Shown in pieces: positions 1 through 5,323 of a stretch of DNA of 7,976 bases. How positions within the stretch are numbered: position 1 is the stretch's first letter; every line of letters begins with the position of its first letter. The DNA is taken from contig JAIXQV010000287.1 in assembly GCA_027485535.1 (NCBI GenBank), positions 1 through 7,976 of the forward strand. Direction: 5' to 3'. The translations under genes and the position numbers were made by a program. This DNA is from Oxalobacteraceae bacterium. GTDB taxonomy: Bacteria > Pseudomonadota > Gammaproteobacteria > Burkholderiales > Burkholderiaceae_D. A model generated the notes under the pieces. The model worked only from the letters and a program-made list of their open reading frames with translations. It was not told the origin of the DNA and did no database searches.

Positions 1-14
1 GCGATTAGCGAAAT

Positions 15-47
15 ATCGACAGGCCGCTTAAGTTTCCAACTGTCGAT
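15..47. repeat. 8-bp inverted repeat with 17-nt spacer
   Basis: ATCGACAG at 15-22 is the exact reverse complement of CTGTCGAT at 40-47. It lies just downstream of the leftward sigma-54 promoter at 55-71, so it would sit around the start of that transcript and could be a leader hairpin or a protein-binding site. The repeat is seen directly; its role is not known. Confidence 0.5.
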
Positions 48-54
48 CCGACCA

Positions 55-71
55 TTGCAAAGGTCGTGCCA
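55..71 (-). promoter_or_regulatory. Sigma-54 promoter pointing left, out of the window
   Basis: On the minus strand the sequence reads TGGCAC (71-66), five bases, then TTGC (60-57) followed by AA. The GG and GC are separated by exactly 10 bases, and the extended form TGGCACG-N4-TTGCA is matched fully. Transcription would start near position 45 and run left. No start codon with a ribosome binding site is visible between there and position 1, so the gene it serves lies outside the window. Given the neighbours it is probably a flagellar operon such as rod or hook genes, which is inference. The rest of 1-214 shows no coding sequence I can support. Confidence 0.75.
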
Positions 72-113
72 GTGTGAATTTGAGAGGGATTTCCGACGCT
101 TGGTGCGTTGATG

Positions 114-129
114 CGGCAATGCTTTGCCG
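114..129. other. Perfect 6-bp hairpin, possible transcript end
   Basis: CGGCAA (114-119) and TTGCCG (124-129) pair around the tetraloop TGCT. It lies about 90 nt past the stop codon of the minus-strand gene at 215-1180. No T-run follows on either strand, so it is not a classical intrinsic terminator. It could stabilise the 3' end of that transcript. Confidence 0.35.
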
Positions 130-179
130 GTGGCGTGCGCGGTGCATGCGGCCAGTGTTTGCCGCCTACTGCTTAGATG

Positions 180-195
180 TGCGCTCGGGCGCGCA
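180..195. other. GC-rich hairpin after the LysM/transglycosylase gene
   Basis: TGCGC (180-184) and GCGCA (191-195) pair around a 6-nt loop, 20 nt beyond the stop codon of the minus-strand gene. The stem is GC-rich and well placed for a terminator, but no U tract follows it in the minus-strand transcript. Termination is therefore only a possibility. Confidence 0.3.
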
Positions 196-214
196 GACTC
201 ACCTAACTACTTGC

Positions 215-1180
215 TTACATCCGTGACATGTCGATTTTTGCAATCGTGCTGGTGAAGTTACCAAGACGATCGCGCGCGTTCGACTTCAAGCCTTCCACAA
301 TCGAGTTGCGCGTAATGACCCCACTCGGATCGCGCCCCTCATATAAGTACGCCGCTTGCTTGCCATTGATATTCAGCGGCGCATCGACTCGTGTCTCATT
401 GCGGGCTGCGGGCGTTAACACCGTCAAATAGAGATCGTCGAGTGAGGCTGGGCCGAAGTCTTTCAGGCGGGTGTCTTTAAAGTAGCGATCGACCAGATCA
501 AGCTGCTGCAGTACCGATAGATTCATGATCTCTTTTGGGTTCTGCCCATAGCCAGCGCTGGCAGCACCACGCGTACCACCCGAACAGAACTGAATAATCC
601 CGTGGCAGCTACCGTTGGTGGCGCGTGGGTTCAGACCGTCCGACTCCATCAGCGACATGCGCGCGAAATCATCGGGCGCAAAGTGATGTTGCTTACCCAG
701 CGAGATGATTTTCTCGCGCACTGCCGCCATCTCGTTTGAGGCCATATAGCCTTTAGCGACTGCGCGCTGCAGGGTACGGTCGAGGGTCGGGGTATTGATA
801 GTGGGGCCGTTCAGATTCAGCTGGGTGCGTGCCACCTCGGCCTGACGCAGCTGTAGCGCGGCGGTGGTGGTCATCGGCGCCATATTGATCGCCTGCCCGG
901 GCATGATGCGGTTCGGATCTTCGATGCCGTTCTCGCGCGCGACGGTTTGCGCCAGCTGCAAAATCTGCGAATTACTGAATTGATTCACTGCGCCGCCGAG
1001 ATGTCGACGCGTCAGGCTCATCAGGGTGTCGCCACGCTGCACCGTCACCATCTGCATATCGGTTTTCACGCCGGCCAGTGCCTGACGAAATGCAGTCGTC
1101 GACGTCGCACGTTCGCGCGGGCGCGTTTGCGCTGTCGCGTCGGCGGCGATGGCATTGGTCTGTGAAGGCCGGATCTGCAT
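215..1180 (-). CDS. LysM plus phage-type lytic transglycosylase-like protein, no signal peptide
   Basis: The product is 321 residues. Residues 1-43 look disordered. Residues 44-100 form a LysM peptidoglycan-binding domain (VQRGDTLMSL, then NRIMPGQAINM). Residues 150-300 resemble the soluble lytic transglycosylase fold, in the version found in phage tail lysozymes. The expected catalytic Glu is E179 in MESDGLNP, followed by GIIQF at 194-198. The start at 1180 is chosen because GAGGAG lies 5 nt upstream; an earlier in-frame ATG at 1216 has no such site. There is no Sec signal, lipobox or membrane segment, which is odd for a wall hydrolase. FlgJ also lacks a signal peptide and is exported through the flagellar apparatus, so this protein may open the wall for the rod or hook by the same route. 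That role is inference. A relic phage lysin is the alternative. Confidence 0.75.
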   Translation of the reverse strand: MQIRPSQTNAIAADATAQTRPRERATSTTAFRQALAGVKTDMQMVTVQRGDTLMSLTRRHLGGAVNQFSNSQILQLAQTVARENGIEDPNRIMPGQAINMAPMTTTAALQLRQAEVARTQLNLNGPTINTPTLDRTLQRAVAKGYMASNEMAAVREKIISLGKQHHFAPDDFARMSLMESDGLNPRATNGSCHGIIQFCSGGTRGAASAGYGQNPKEIMNLSVLQQLDLVDRYFKDTRLKDFGPASLDDLYLTVLTPAARNETRVDAPLNINGKQAAYLYEGRDPSGVITRNSIVEGLKSNARDRLGNFTSTIAKIDMSRM

Positions 1181-1185
1181 TATGG

Positions 1186-1191
1186 CTCCTC
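1186..1191 (-). promoter_or_regulatory. Strong ribosome binding site fixing the start at 1180
   Basis: The minus strand reads GAGGAG five bases before the ATG at 1180-1178. This supports the 321-residue start over the upstream ATG at 1216, which would add 12 residues and overlap the flgA promoter candidate. Confidence 0.8.
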
Positions 1192-1199
1192 GTCGGGGC

Positions 1200-1215
1200 T
1201 GGTATTGTTTTTGCA
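1200..1215 (+). promoter_or_regulatory. Sigma-54 promoter candidate for flgA
   Basis: TGGTAT (1200-1205), five bases, then TTGCA (1211-1215), with GG and GC separated by exactly 10 bases. The -12 element is preceded by a T-run, as is common in sigma-54 promoters. Initiation would fall near 1226, about 83 nt before the flgA ATG. The -24 half is weaker than at flhA because CAC is replaced by TAT. Confidence 0.55.
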
Positions 1216-1251
1216 CTACCGGGCTTAGCTGTCGGAAATTTGCACAACCGG
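1210..1251. repeat. 13-bp direct repeat, 29-bp spacing
   Basis: TTTGCACTACCGG at 1210-1222 and TTTGCACAACCGG at 1239-1251 agree at 12 of 13 positions. The first copy includes the -12 element of the flgA promoter candidate. The second has no GG at the right distance and so is not itself a promoter. The pair may be a binding site for a regulator or a duplicated promoter half. Confidence 0.6.
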
Positions 1252-1271
1252 CGCCCGCTATAACCTGAATC

Positions 1272-1288
1272 TAGCAAGGCTCGTTCCA
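1272..1288 (-). promoter_or_regulatory. Sigma-54 promoter for the LysM/transglycosylase gene
   Basis: The minus strand reads TGGAAC (1288-1283), five bases, then TTGC (1277-1274) followed by TA. This matches TGGCAC-N5-TTGC at 9 of 10 defined positions. Initiation would be near 1262, about 80 nt before the ATG at 1180. It faces the flgA promoter candidate at 1200-1215, so the two leaders would overlap in antisense over roughly 1226-1262. Confidence 0.65.
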
Positions 1289-1308
1289 GTTATTGAATCG
1301 GCTACAGA

Positions 1309-2058
1309 ATGAAGATGACACCCAATTTCACCCAAAACGCCGCAGTTTTGCTGCTTTTAGCGTCTGTTGGCGCGCAAGCGGCGACGCCGCTGGAGCAGAT
1401 GAATGCCGCGCTGACGGAATGGGTCGGCGGACAAAATGGCGTGCCAGCATCCAGCGTCACCGTTGTGCCGCCGGATCCGCGTGTCGCAGTTCAGCCATGC
1501 GCCAGCAGCTACGTATTTGATTACCCGTTTGTCAGCCGAGACAGCGTGCGCGTGCGCTGTACCAAGCCCAATTGGCAACTTTTCATGAAAGTCGGGCTGG
1601 TTTCGGGTTCGGCGCCCGCTTCACCGGCGCCCGCCGCAACCGCGCCTTCAGCCAAGACTGCTCCAGCGCCGGAATTCCGACAGGTGGTGGTCGCCGCCAC
1701 CAACTTACCGGCGGGACAGGTGTTACAGCGAGACTCGCTCAAGCTGGACCGCATGGAGGCCGACAAGATAAGTAAGGCCCACTATGTGGAAAACCAGGGC
1801 TTGGAAGGTCAGGAATTGCTGCGCGCAGTGCGCGCCGGCGAGCCCATCCGAGTTTCGGACCTTCGCCTGGCCACCCTGGTCAAGCGCGGCGAAATGGTCT
1901 TGATGACCGTTGGCTCCCCTGCTACCTTCGAGATATCGGTCAAGGCTGAGGCGATGCAGGATGGTCGTGTCGGTGAACAGATCAAGCTGCGCAATACCGA
2001 GTCTGGCCGAACATTGTCGGGGGTGGTCACCGGCAAAGGCACAGCCAAGGGTTTGTGA
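1309..2058 (+). CDS. flgA: FlgA, flagellar P-ring assembly chaperone
   Basis: FlgA is a periplasmic chaperone that helps FlgI subunits assemble into the P ring around the rod. The 249-residue product starts with a Sec signal peptide (hydrophobic LLLLASV core, likely cut after GAQA at residue 24). An N-terminal region with two cysteines (C64, C84), a possible disulfide, follows. Residues 101-121 are an Ala/Pro linker. A SAF-type C-terminal region starts near residue 125 (VVVAATNLPAGQVL) and ends in the family-typical LRNTESGRTLSGVVTGKG. Length is normal for the family. The ATG at 1309 has only a weak ribosome binding site, and an ATG two codons later is possible. It is divergent from the transglycosylase-like gene and lies 112 nt before flgM, an order common in proteobacteria. 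Confidence 0.95.
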   Translation: MKMTPNFTQNAAVLLLLASVGAQAATPLEQMNAALTEWVGGQNGVPASSVTVVPPDPRVAVQPCASSYVFDYPFVSRDSVRVRCTKPNWQLFMKVGLVSGSAPASPAPAATAPSAKTAPAPEFRQVVVAATNLPAGQVLQRDSLKLDRMEADKISKAHYVENQGLEGQELLRAVRAGEPIRVSDLRLATLVKRGEMVLMTVGSPATFEISVKAEAMQDGRVGEQIKLRNTESGRTLSGVVTGKGTAKGL

Positions 2059-2095
2059 TGTTGAATCGACAACAAAAATATTTAGTCCGGAACGC

Positions 2096-2122
2096 TAAAG
2101 TTCTTTCAAGTGCGTCCGATAC
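2096..2122 (+). promoter_or_regulatory. Sigma-28 (FliA) promoter for flgM-flgN
   Basis: TAAAGTTC (2096-2103), exactly 11 bases, then TCCGATAC (2115-2122). Against TAAAGTTT-N11-GCCGATAA this is 7 of 8 and 6 of 8 matches with perfect spacing. Initiation would be near 2130, about 40 nt before the flgM ATG. A sigma-28 promoter in front of the anti-sigma-28 gene makes the usual feedback loop. Confidence 0.85.
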
Positions 2123-2142
2123 TCACTGTGACAGGAGTAAAA

Positions 2143-2153
2143 GGCCTCAGGCC
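2143..2153. repeat. 11-nt palindrome in the flgM leader
   Basis: GGCCT (2143-2147) and AGGCC (2149-2153) flank a single C, so the RNA can form a 4-bp GC hairpin with a 3-nt loop. It lies between an AGGAG at 2133-2137, too far from the ATG (33 nt) to serve directly, and the flgM start at 2171, whose own upstream sequence has only a weak ribosome binding site. Folding could affect initiation of flgM. Confidence 0.4.
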
Positions 2154-2170
2154 GAAAGCGAGAAAACACT

Positions 2171-2488
2171 ATGAGCAACCCAATTTCCAGTATTTTTAGC
2201 GGCAGCCCGACGCTAGACAAGGCGGCGCTGGAGAAATCCAAGCGCAAGGTTCTGGATCGTCCGTTTGACGGGCAGTCCGACCCGGCAAAGGCAGCGCAAG
2301 CCAAAGTCGCAGCAGCACGCGGCGATGAGTTGTTGCTGTCGCCGATTGCCAAGCAAGCAATGTCAGAGCCAGCGTTCGACCGCAGCAAAGTCGAAGCGAT
2401 CAAGCAAGCGATTCAGGATGGTAGTTACCCTGTGAACGCGCGCCGTATCGCCGAGAGTTTTGCGGCGATGGAAAAGCTGATCGACTGA
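2171..2488 (+). CDS. flgM: FlgM, anti-sigma-28 factor
   Basis: FlgM binds and inactivates sigma-28 (FliA) until the hook-basal body is complete, then is exported through the flagellum, releasing late-gene transcription. The 105-residue length is typical. The C-terminal half shows the family signature: LSPIAKQAM near residue 57, then DRSKVEAIKQAIQDGSYPVN and ARRIAESFAAMEKLI, the helices that wrap sigma-28. The N-terminal half is polar and likely disordered, as expected for an exported substrate. It has its own sigma-28 promoter and sits 10 nt before flgN. The start is the only well-placed ATG, with a weak ribosome binding site. Confidence 0.94.
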   Translation: MSNPISSIFSGSPTLDKAALEKSKRKVLDRPFDGQSDPAKAAQAKVAAARGDELLLSPIAKQAMSEPAFDRSKVEAIKQAIQDGSYPVNARRIAESFAAMEKLID

Positions 2489-2498
2489 TCTGCCACCC

Positions 2499-2930
2499 AT
2501 GATGAACGCATCACCCCTCTCCGCCGCAACCGCGCCGGGCGCTGATCTTGCGTCCGCAATGGCCTATGGCAATGCCCTGCACGGGCTATTGGAGAAGGAA
2601 TTCGACGCACTCAGGGCACAGGAACTCGACCGTTTTGAGTCGCTGCAACCCGAGAAACTCCAGATTTTCGAGGTGCTGAGCCAGTTGGTACCGCGCGAGG
2701 AATCTGAGCAGGCGCTTGAGCGTCCGGAGTGGCAGGGCTTTCGCGAGCTGATTGCCTCATGCCGCGACCTGCACCGGCGTAACGAAGTACTCATGAGCCG
2801 CAAGCTGGATGCAATACGCGGCGCACTACACACTCTGCGCGGTGCCGATCCGACCGCTCCGGTCGAGGTCTATGACCGACTCGGCCGCATGGCGCGCATG
2901 CGCGGTGGCCGCGGCTACGAAGAGGTTTAA
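2499..2930 (+). CDS. flgN: FlgN, chaperone for hook-associated proteins
   Basis: FlgN is the cytosolic chaperone that binds the hook-filament junction proteins FlgK and FlgL and delivers them to the export gate. The 143-residue product is almost wholly alpha-helical in appearance, with a long charged helix (LLEKEFDALRAQELDRFE near residues 29-46). The segment LQPEKLQIFEVLSQL follows, then RELIASCRDLHRRNEVLM. These match the FlgN family in length and pattern. The gene follows flgM by 10 nt with almost no ribosome binding site, so translation is probably coupled to flgM. In Salmonella FlgN also affects flgM translation; whether it does here is unknown. Its TAA stop overlaps the stop codon of the opposing minus-strand gene. 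Confidence 0.88.
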   Translation: MMNASPLSAATAPGADLASAMAYGNALHGLLEKEFDALRAQELDRFESLQPEKLQIFEVLSQLVPREESEQALERPEWQGFRELIASCRDLHRRNEVLMSRKLDAIRGALHTLRGADPTAPVEVYDRLGRMARMRGGRGYEEV

Positions 2931-3211
2931 GCCTTTTCATCACCGGGCTTCATGCCCCGCAACCAGTAAGCCCACGACAGCACAACCGCCACCGCGACGT
3001 ACAGGTCGCGCGGTATCTCCTGCTCCAGATCCAGCCGCGACAAAGCGGCCACCAGCTCCTGGTCTTCGGTAATGTAAATCCCCTGCCGCTTGGCCTCGGC
3101 GATGATGGCCTCGGCCAGCTCATCACGGCCCTTGGCCGTGACCACGGGCGCGGCGCGGTTGCCATAGGCCAGCGCCACCGCTTCCCGGCTGCGGAATCCC
3201 CGACTCTTCAT
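2927..3211 (-). CDS. FlhB C-terminal-domain protein (export switch homologue)
   Basis: This 94-residue cytosolic protein aligns with the cytoplasmic domain of FlhB/YscU and has none of its membrane segments. Visible matches are AVALAYG, APVVTAKGRDELAEAI, the ITEDQELVAAL stretch, and EIPRDLYVAVAVVLSW with a final YWLRG. It begins at the position of the FlhB autocleavage site, but the NPTH residues are absent: S-R-E stands where T-H-Y would be. It therefore cannot self-cleave like FlhB and resembles the free FlhB-C half, as in known small FlhB-related proteins. The ATG at 3211 overlaps the stop of the FliK-like gene as ATGA, so the two are translationally coupled. A role in substrate-specificity switching with that FliK-like protein is inferred. 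Confidence 0.86.
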   Translation of the reverse strand: MKSRGFRSREAVALAYGNRAAPVVTAKGRDELAEAIIAEAKRQGIYITEDQELVAALSRLDLEQEIPRDLYVAVAVVLSWAYWLRGMKPGDEKA

Positions 3212-4305
3212 GCGCTGACGTCCAGCATCGCGCCCGGCGGCGCCCAGTGGTCGGGCAAGCTGGGTCTGGCCGAATGAAACACATTGAACGAGTCCATGGT
3301 CAGCCCTGCCAATGACAAGCGCTCGGACAGCGCGTTGCTGTGGCGCTTGGCCAGCCGCACCACCGATTCCTTCATAGCCCACATCATCAGATCGACATGC
3401 GCCGCCTCGGTCACTGAGGTCTTCAGCCAGATCTCGCCCAGTTCTTCGTTTTCCGTGTGGATATCGACCGAGAAGGGGGTTTTCTGCTGACCGGGGCGCC
3501 GCGGCGGACGGAAGAACTTGATCTCCACCGGGTTGGCGTCGACGAAGGGCAACACCATGGAAAACGCCAATTCCCCGCGACCTTGCGCGGCGAGTGAATC
3601 GACCTGCGCTGATTCAATGTCATCCACCGCGCGCCGCAACTGCTCAGACTTCGCTGGCTCTTTCTCGGCCAAGCTACGTATCAACTTGCGCAGTAGGCTC
3701 TTGCTGTCAGGCGATGGTGGTGCTTGTCCGCGCCCCAGCAAGGCCTCCAGCCAAAAGCCGGACGACAGCACCGCGCCTTGCAAAGCGCCCGGGGTCAGAC
3801 CGCGCATCGACAGCTGCATGCTCTGAAACAAAGAGGACAATGCCGGGTCACCCGCTGCCTGCAAAAAACCGCTCATCACCCCAGGTTGGAACACGCTGAG
3901 CAAGGTGGGCGAGGTTGGCGGCCGTAGCGAGAGCGCAGCCAATCGAGAAATCCCGCTGTCAGCCGCCGCGGCAGTCAGCGCCGGTGGCGCGGCCTGCGCA
4001 GCGCCACTGCTGGCACGACCATCGACCGCACGCAGGGTCCAGCCGCCGGCACCGCGATTGGCACGCAACCAGAGCTGTTCACCCGGCCGAAAACGCAAAC
4101 CGGGCGGTAAATCGATCACCTGCCCGTTGTAGAGGAGCTTGAGGGTTTCGCCACGCATCTCGAGCGAGGCCTGAATGATTTGGCCGTCGCGCAGACCGAG
4201 TTGCTGCGCAATCGGGAGCAGTAGCGTGATGGCGCGACCGTCCAGATAAAACGGATTCAGACGGCCGGGTAGGGCCGTCTGCTCGGTGCCTTGCAGTGGG
4301 TTCAC
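3208..4305 (-). CDS. FliK-like hook-length control protein
   Basis: The 365-residue product ends in a FliK C-terminal domain at roughly residues 275-345. It includes FSVDIHTENEELGEIWLK, then a helix (VDLMMWAMKESVVRLAKRHS) and LSERLSLAGLTMDSFNVF, the order seen in FliK. Residues 17-92 form another compact region (LDGRAITLLLPIAQQLGL, then GEQLWLRA). An Ala/Pro stretch covers 98-115. FliK measures hook length and triggers FlhB to switch export to filament proteins. Here the partner is the FlhB-C-like protein encoded just downstream with a 4-nt overlap. The start is GTG, with GGCGAG about 9 nt upstream. Its place in the flgP-flgT cluster suggests either the main FliK or a second paralogue. The rest of the genome would decide. 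Confidence 0.8.
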   Translation of the reverse strand: MNPLQGTEQTALPGRLNPFYLDGRAITLLLPIAQQLGLRDGQIIQASLEMRGETLKLLYNGQVIDLPPGLRFRPGEQLWLRANRGAGGWTLRAVDGRASSGAAQAAPPALTAAAADSGISRLAALSLRPPTSPTLLSVFQPGVMSGFLQAAGDPALSSLFQSMQLSMRGLTPGALQGAVLSSGFWLEALLGRGQAPPSPDSKSLLRKLIRSLAEKEPAKSEQLRRAVDDIESAQVDSLAAQGRGELAFSMVLPFVDANPVEIKFFRPPRRPGQQKTPFSVDIHTENEELGEIWLKTSVTEAAHVDLMMWAMKESVVRLAKRHSNALSERLSLAGLTMDSFNVFHSARPSLPDHWAPPGAMLDVSA

Positions 4306-4328
4306 GGCAAGCTCGCCGCTTTACCCCG

Positions 4329-5303
4329 TTACGGGAAGCGAACCCACTTTTTCTTTTCTTCCGATGACACCTCAGTTGCCGGGCTGTTGTAAGCCACGTT
4401 AGGCGCTTGGCGCGGGACCGCGATCGTTGGGTTGAGATCGCTGGCGGTCGGCGCAACCGTCGGCGCTACCACCGGTGCCGCACGATGTAACTCGGCTGCT
4501 TTGATTTGCTTGAGCTCAGCCTGTGGCGCCGGATCGCCCAGCACCACCTGGCGCATCACAGCAGCACCCGGTACGTTCAGGGTCGAACCTGGCTTCAGCT
4601 TCATCGCTTTGACCTCACCCAGTAGCTGCGGATTGGCGCGTGCAAACGCCTCACGCATCAGCTCCATCGAGAACGGGCTGTTGGGCATGGTTTTCTTGAT
4701 CACTTTGTCGAGGTTATCGCCCGCCTTGACCTGATAAGCACCGGTCGGCCCAGCGCCCTGCAGGGATTCGCGAGCAACGGTGGCCATTGCCGGGTCGGTC
4801 ACAGGCTTCGGTGCGGCAGCGACTGGTTTGCGCTTTTTCGCTGCTGGCTTGACAGGTGCCGCTGCGTGTTTGTCAGCACCTTTGTCAGCGCCGTGATCGG
4901 CGTGCTTGTCGGCTTGCTTATCAGCGCCGTGCTTATCCGCGCCGTGCTTGTCGGCTGCCTTGTCAGCCACCTTGTCAGCCGGCTTGTCTTCCGGCTTGGC
5001 AGCAGCTTCCTCGAATTTCTTCGGCTCGCCTTTTGGCGCGAACGCTTTCGGGCTTGCGTTCTTTGGGTAAGGCTTGGATGGCAGGTCAGGCTCGGCCGGT
5101 GCCTCGGCCTTGGGCGGCTCTTTGCCGTCCTTGCCATCTTTCTTGGCCTCGTCCTTCTTCTCGTCCTTTTTGGCCTCGTCCTTTTTTTCCTCTTTCTTGG
5201 CGTCGGCCTTCGGCGCATCCTTGGGCGGATCAGCGGCGAGTGCGCTACCGCCGAAGAGCAGTGCCAGGGCGGCGATCAGAAGCTGTTGTTGAGCGATTTT
5301 CAT
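4329..5303 (-). CDS. Secreted Lys/His-rich protein with FimV-like LysM domain
   Basis: The product has 324 residues. Residues 1-23 are a Sec signal peptide (likely cut at ALA/AD). Residues 25-165 are low-complexity: Lys/Glu/Asp repeats (35-58), a Pro-rich part, then an A-D-K-H repeat block (109-147). Residues 187-246 match a LysM domain of the FimV type: GAYQVKAGDNLDKVIKKT, then MREAFARANPQLL and MKLKPGSTLNVP. The tail (247-324) is Pro/Ala-rich and ends in KKKWVRFP. FimV-type LysM domains bind peptidoglycan, so this is probably a periplasmic wall-anchored protein with a long flexible positive arm. GGAGAG lies 6 nt before the ATG. It sits between flgT and the FliK-like gene (20- and 23-nt gaps). 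I recognise no named family; a scaffold linking the outer ring to the wall is a guess. Confidence 0.75.
   Translation of the reverse strand: MKIAQQQLLIAALALLFGGSALAADPPKDAPKADAKKEEKKDEAKKDEKKDEAKKDGKDGKEPPKAEAPAEPDLPSKPYPKNASPKAFAPKGEPKKFEEAAAKPEDKPADKVADKAADKHGADKHGADKQADKHADHGADKGADKHAAAPVKPAAKKRKPVAAAPKPVTDPAMATVARESLQGAGPTGAYQVKAGDNLDKVIKKTMPNSPFSMELMREAFARANPQLLGEVKAMKLKPGSTLNVPGAAVMRQVVLGDPAPQAELKQIKAAELHRAAPVVAPTVAPTASDLNPTIAVPRQAPNVAYNSPATEVSSEEKKKWVRFP
4863..4979 (-). repeat. Tandem A-D-K-H coding repeat
   Basis: Residues 109-147 of the LysM protein are a degenerate tandem array of units such as ADKHG, ADKQ and ADKHADHG. In the DNA this shows as repeated CTTGTCAGC or CTTGTCGGC-like units on the plus strand. 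Seven histidines fall in 28 residues (120-147). The array may vary in copy number between strains by slippage. Confidence 0.75.
5130..5201 (-). repeat. Tandem K-K-D-E-A coding repeat
   Basis: Residues 35-58 of the LysM protein repeat KKDEAKKDEKKDEAKKD-like units just after the signal peptide, seen as repeated GTCCTTCTTCTC-like DNA on the plus strand. It probably forms a single charged helix or a disordered arm. Confidence 0.7.
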
Positions 5304-5323
5304 TGTTCTCTCCGGTATTTCTA

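Noticed and set aside
2..31. Open frame from the left edge reading ...LAKYRQAA then TAA on the plus strand
   Set aside because: Only nine codons are visible, with no family signal. The leftward sigma-54 promoter suggests the left neighbour is on the minus strand.
28..54. Plus-strand sigma-28-like site TTAAGTTT-N11-TCCGACCA
   Set aside because: Spacing fits, but the -10 half is poor and it would drive antisense transcription into the 3' end of the minus-strand gene. No plus-strand gene follows.
1181..1216. Longer start (ATG at 1216) for the LysM/transglycosylase gene
   Set aside because: No ribosome binding site there, whereas GAGGAG lies 5 nt before the ATG at 1180. The extra 12 residues overlap promoter sequence.
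1242..1256. Second minus-strand sigma-54-like site GGGCGC-N5-GTGC
   Set aside because: Spacing is right but both halves have mismatches. The site at 1272-1288 is much better.
2059..2074. TGTTG/CAACA inverted repeat after flgA as a terminator
   Set aside because: The 5-bp AT-containing stem is weak and is followed by A-rich rather than T-rich sequence.
3212..3382. N-terminal extension of the FlhB-C-like gene
   Set aside because: The upstream codons lie inside the FliK-like gene in another frame and show no FlhB similarity. The ATGA overlap gives a natural start.
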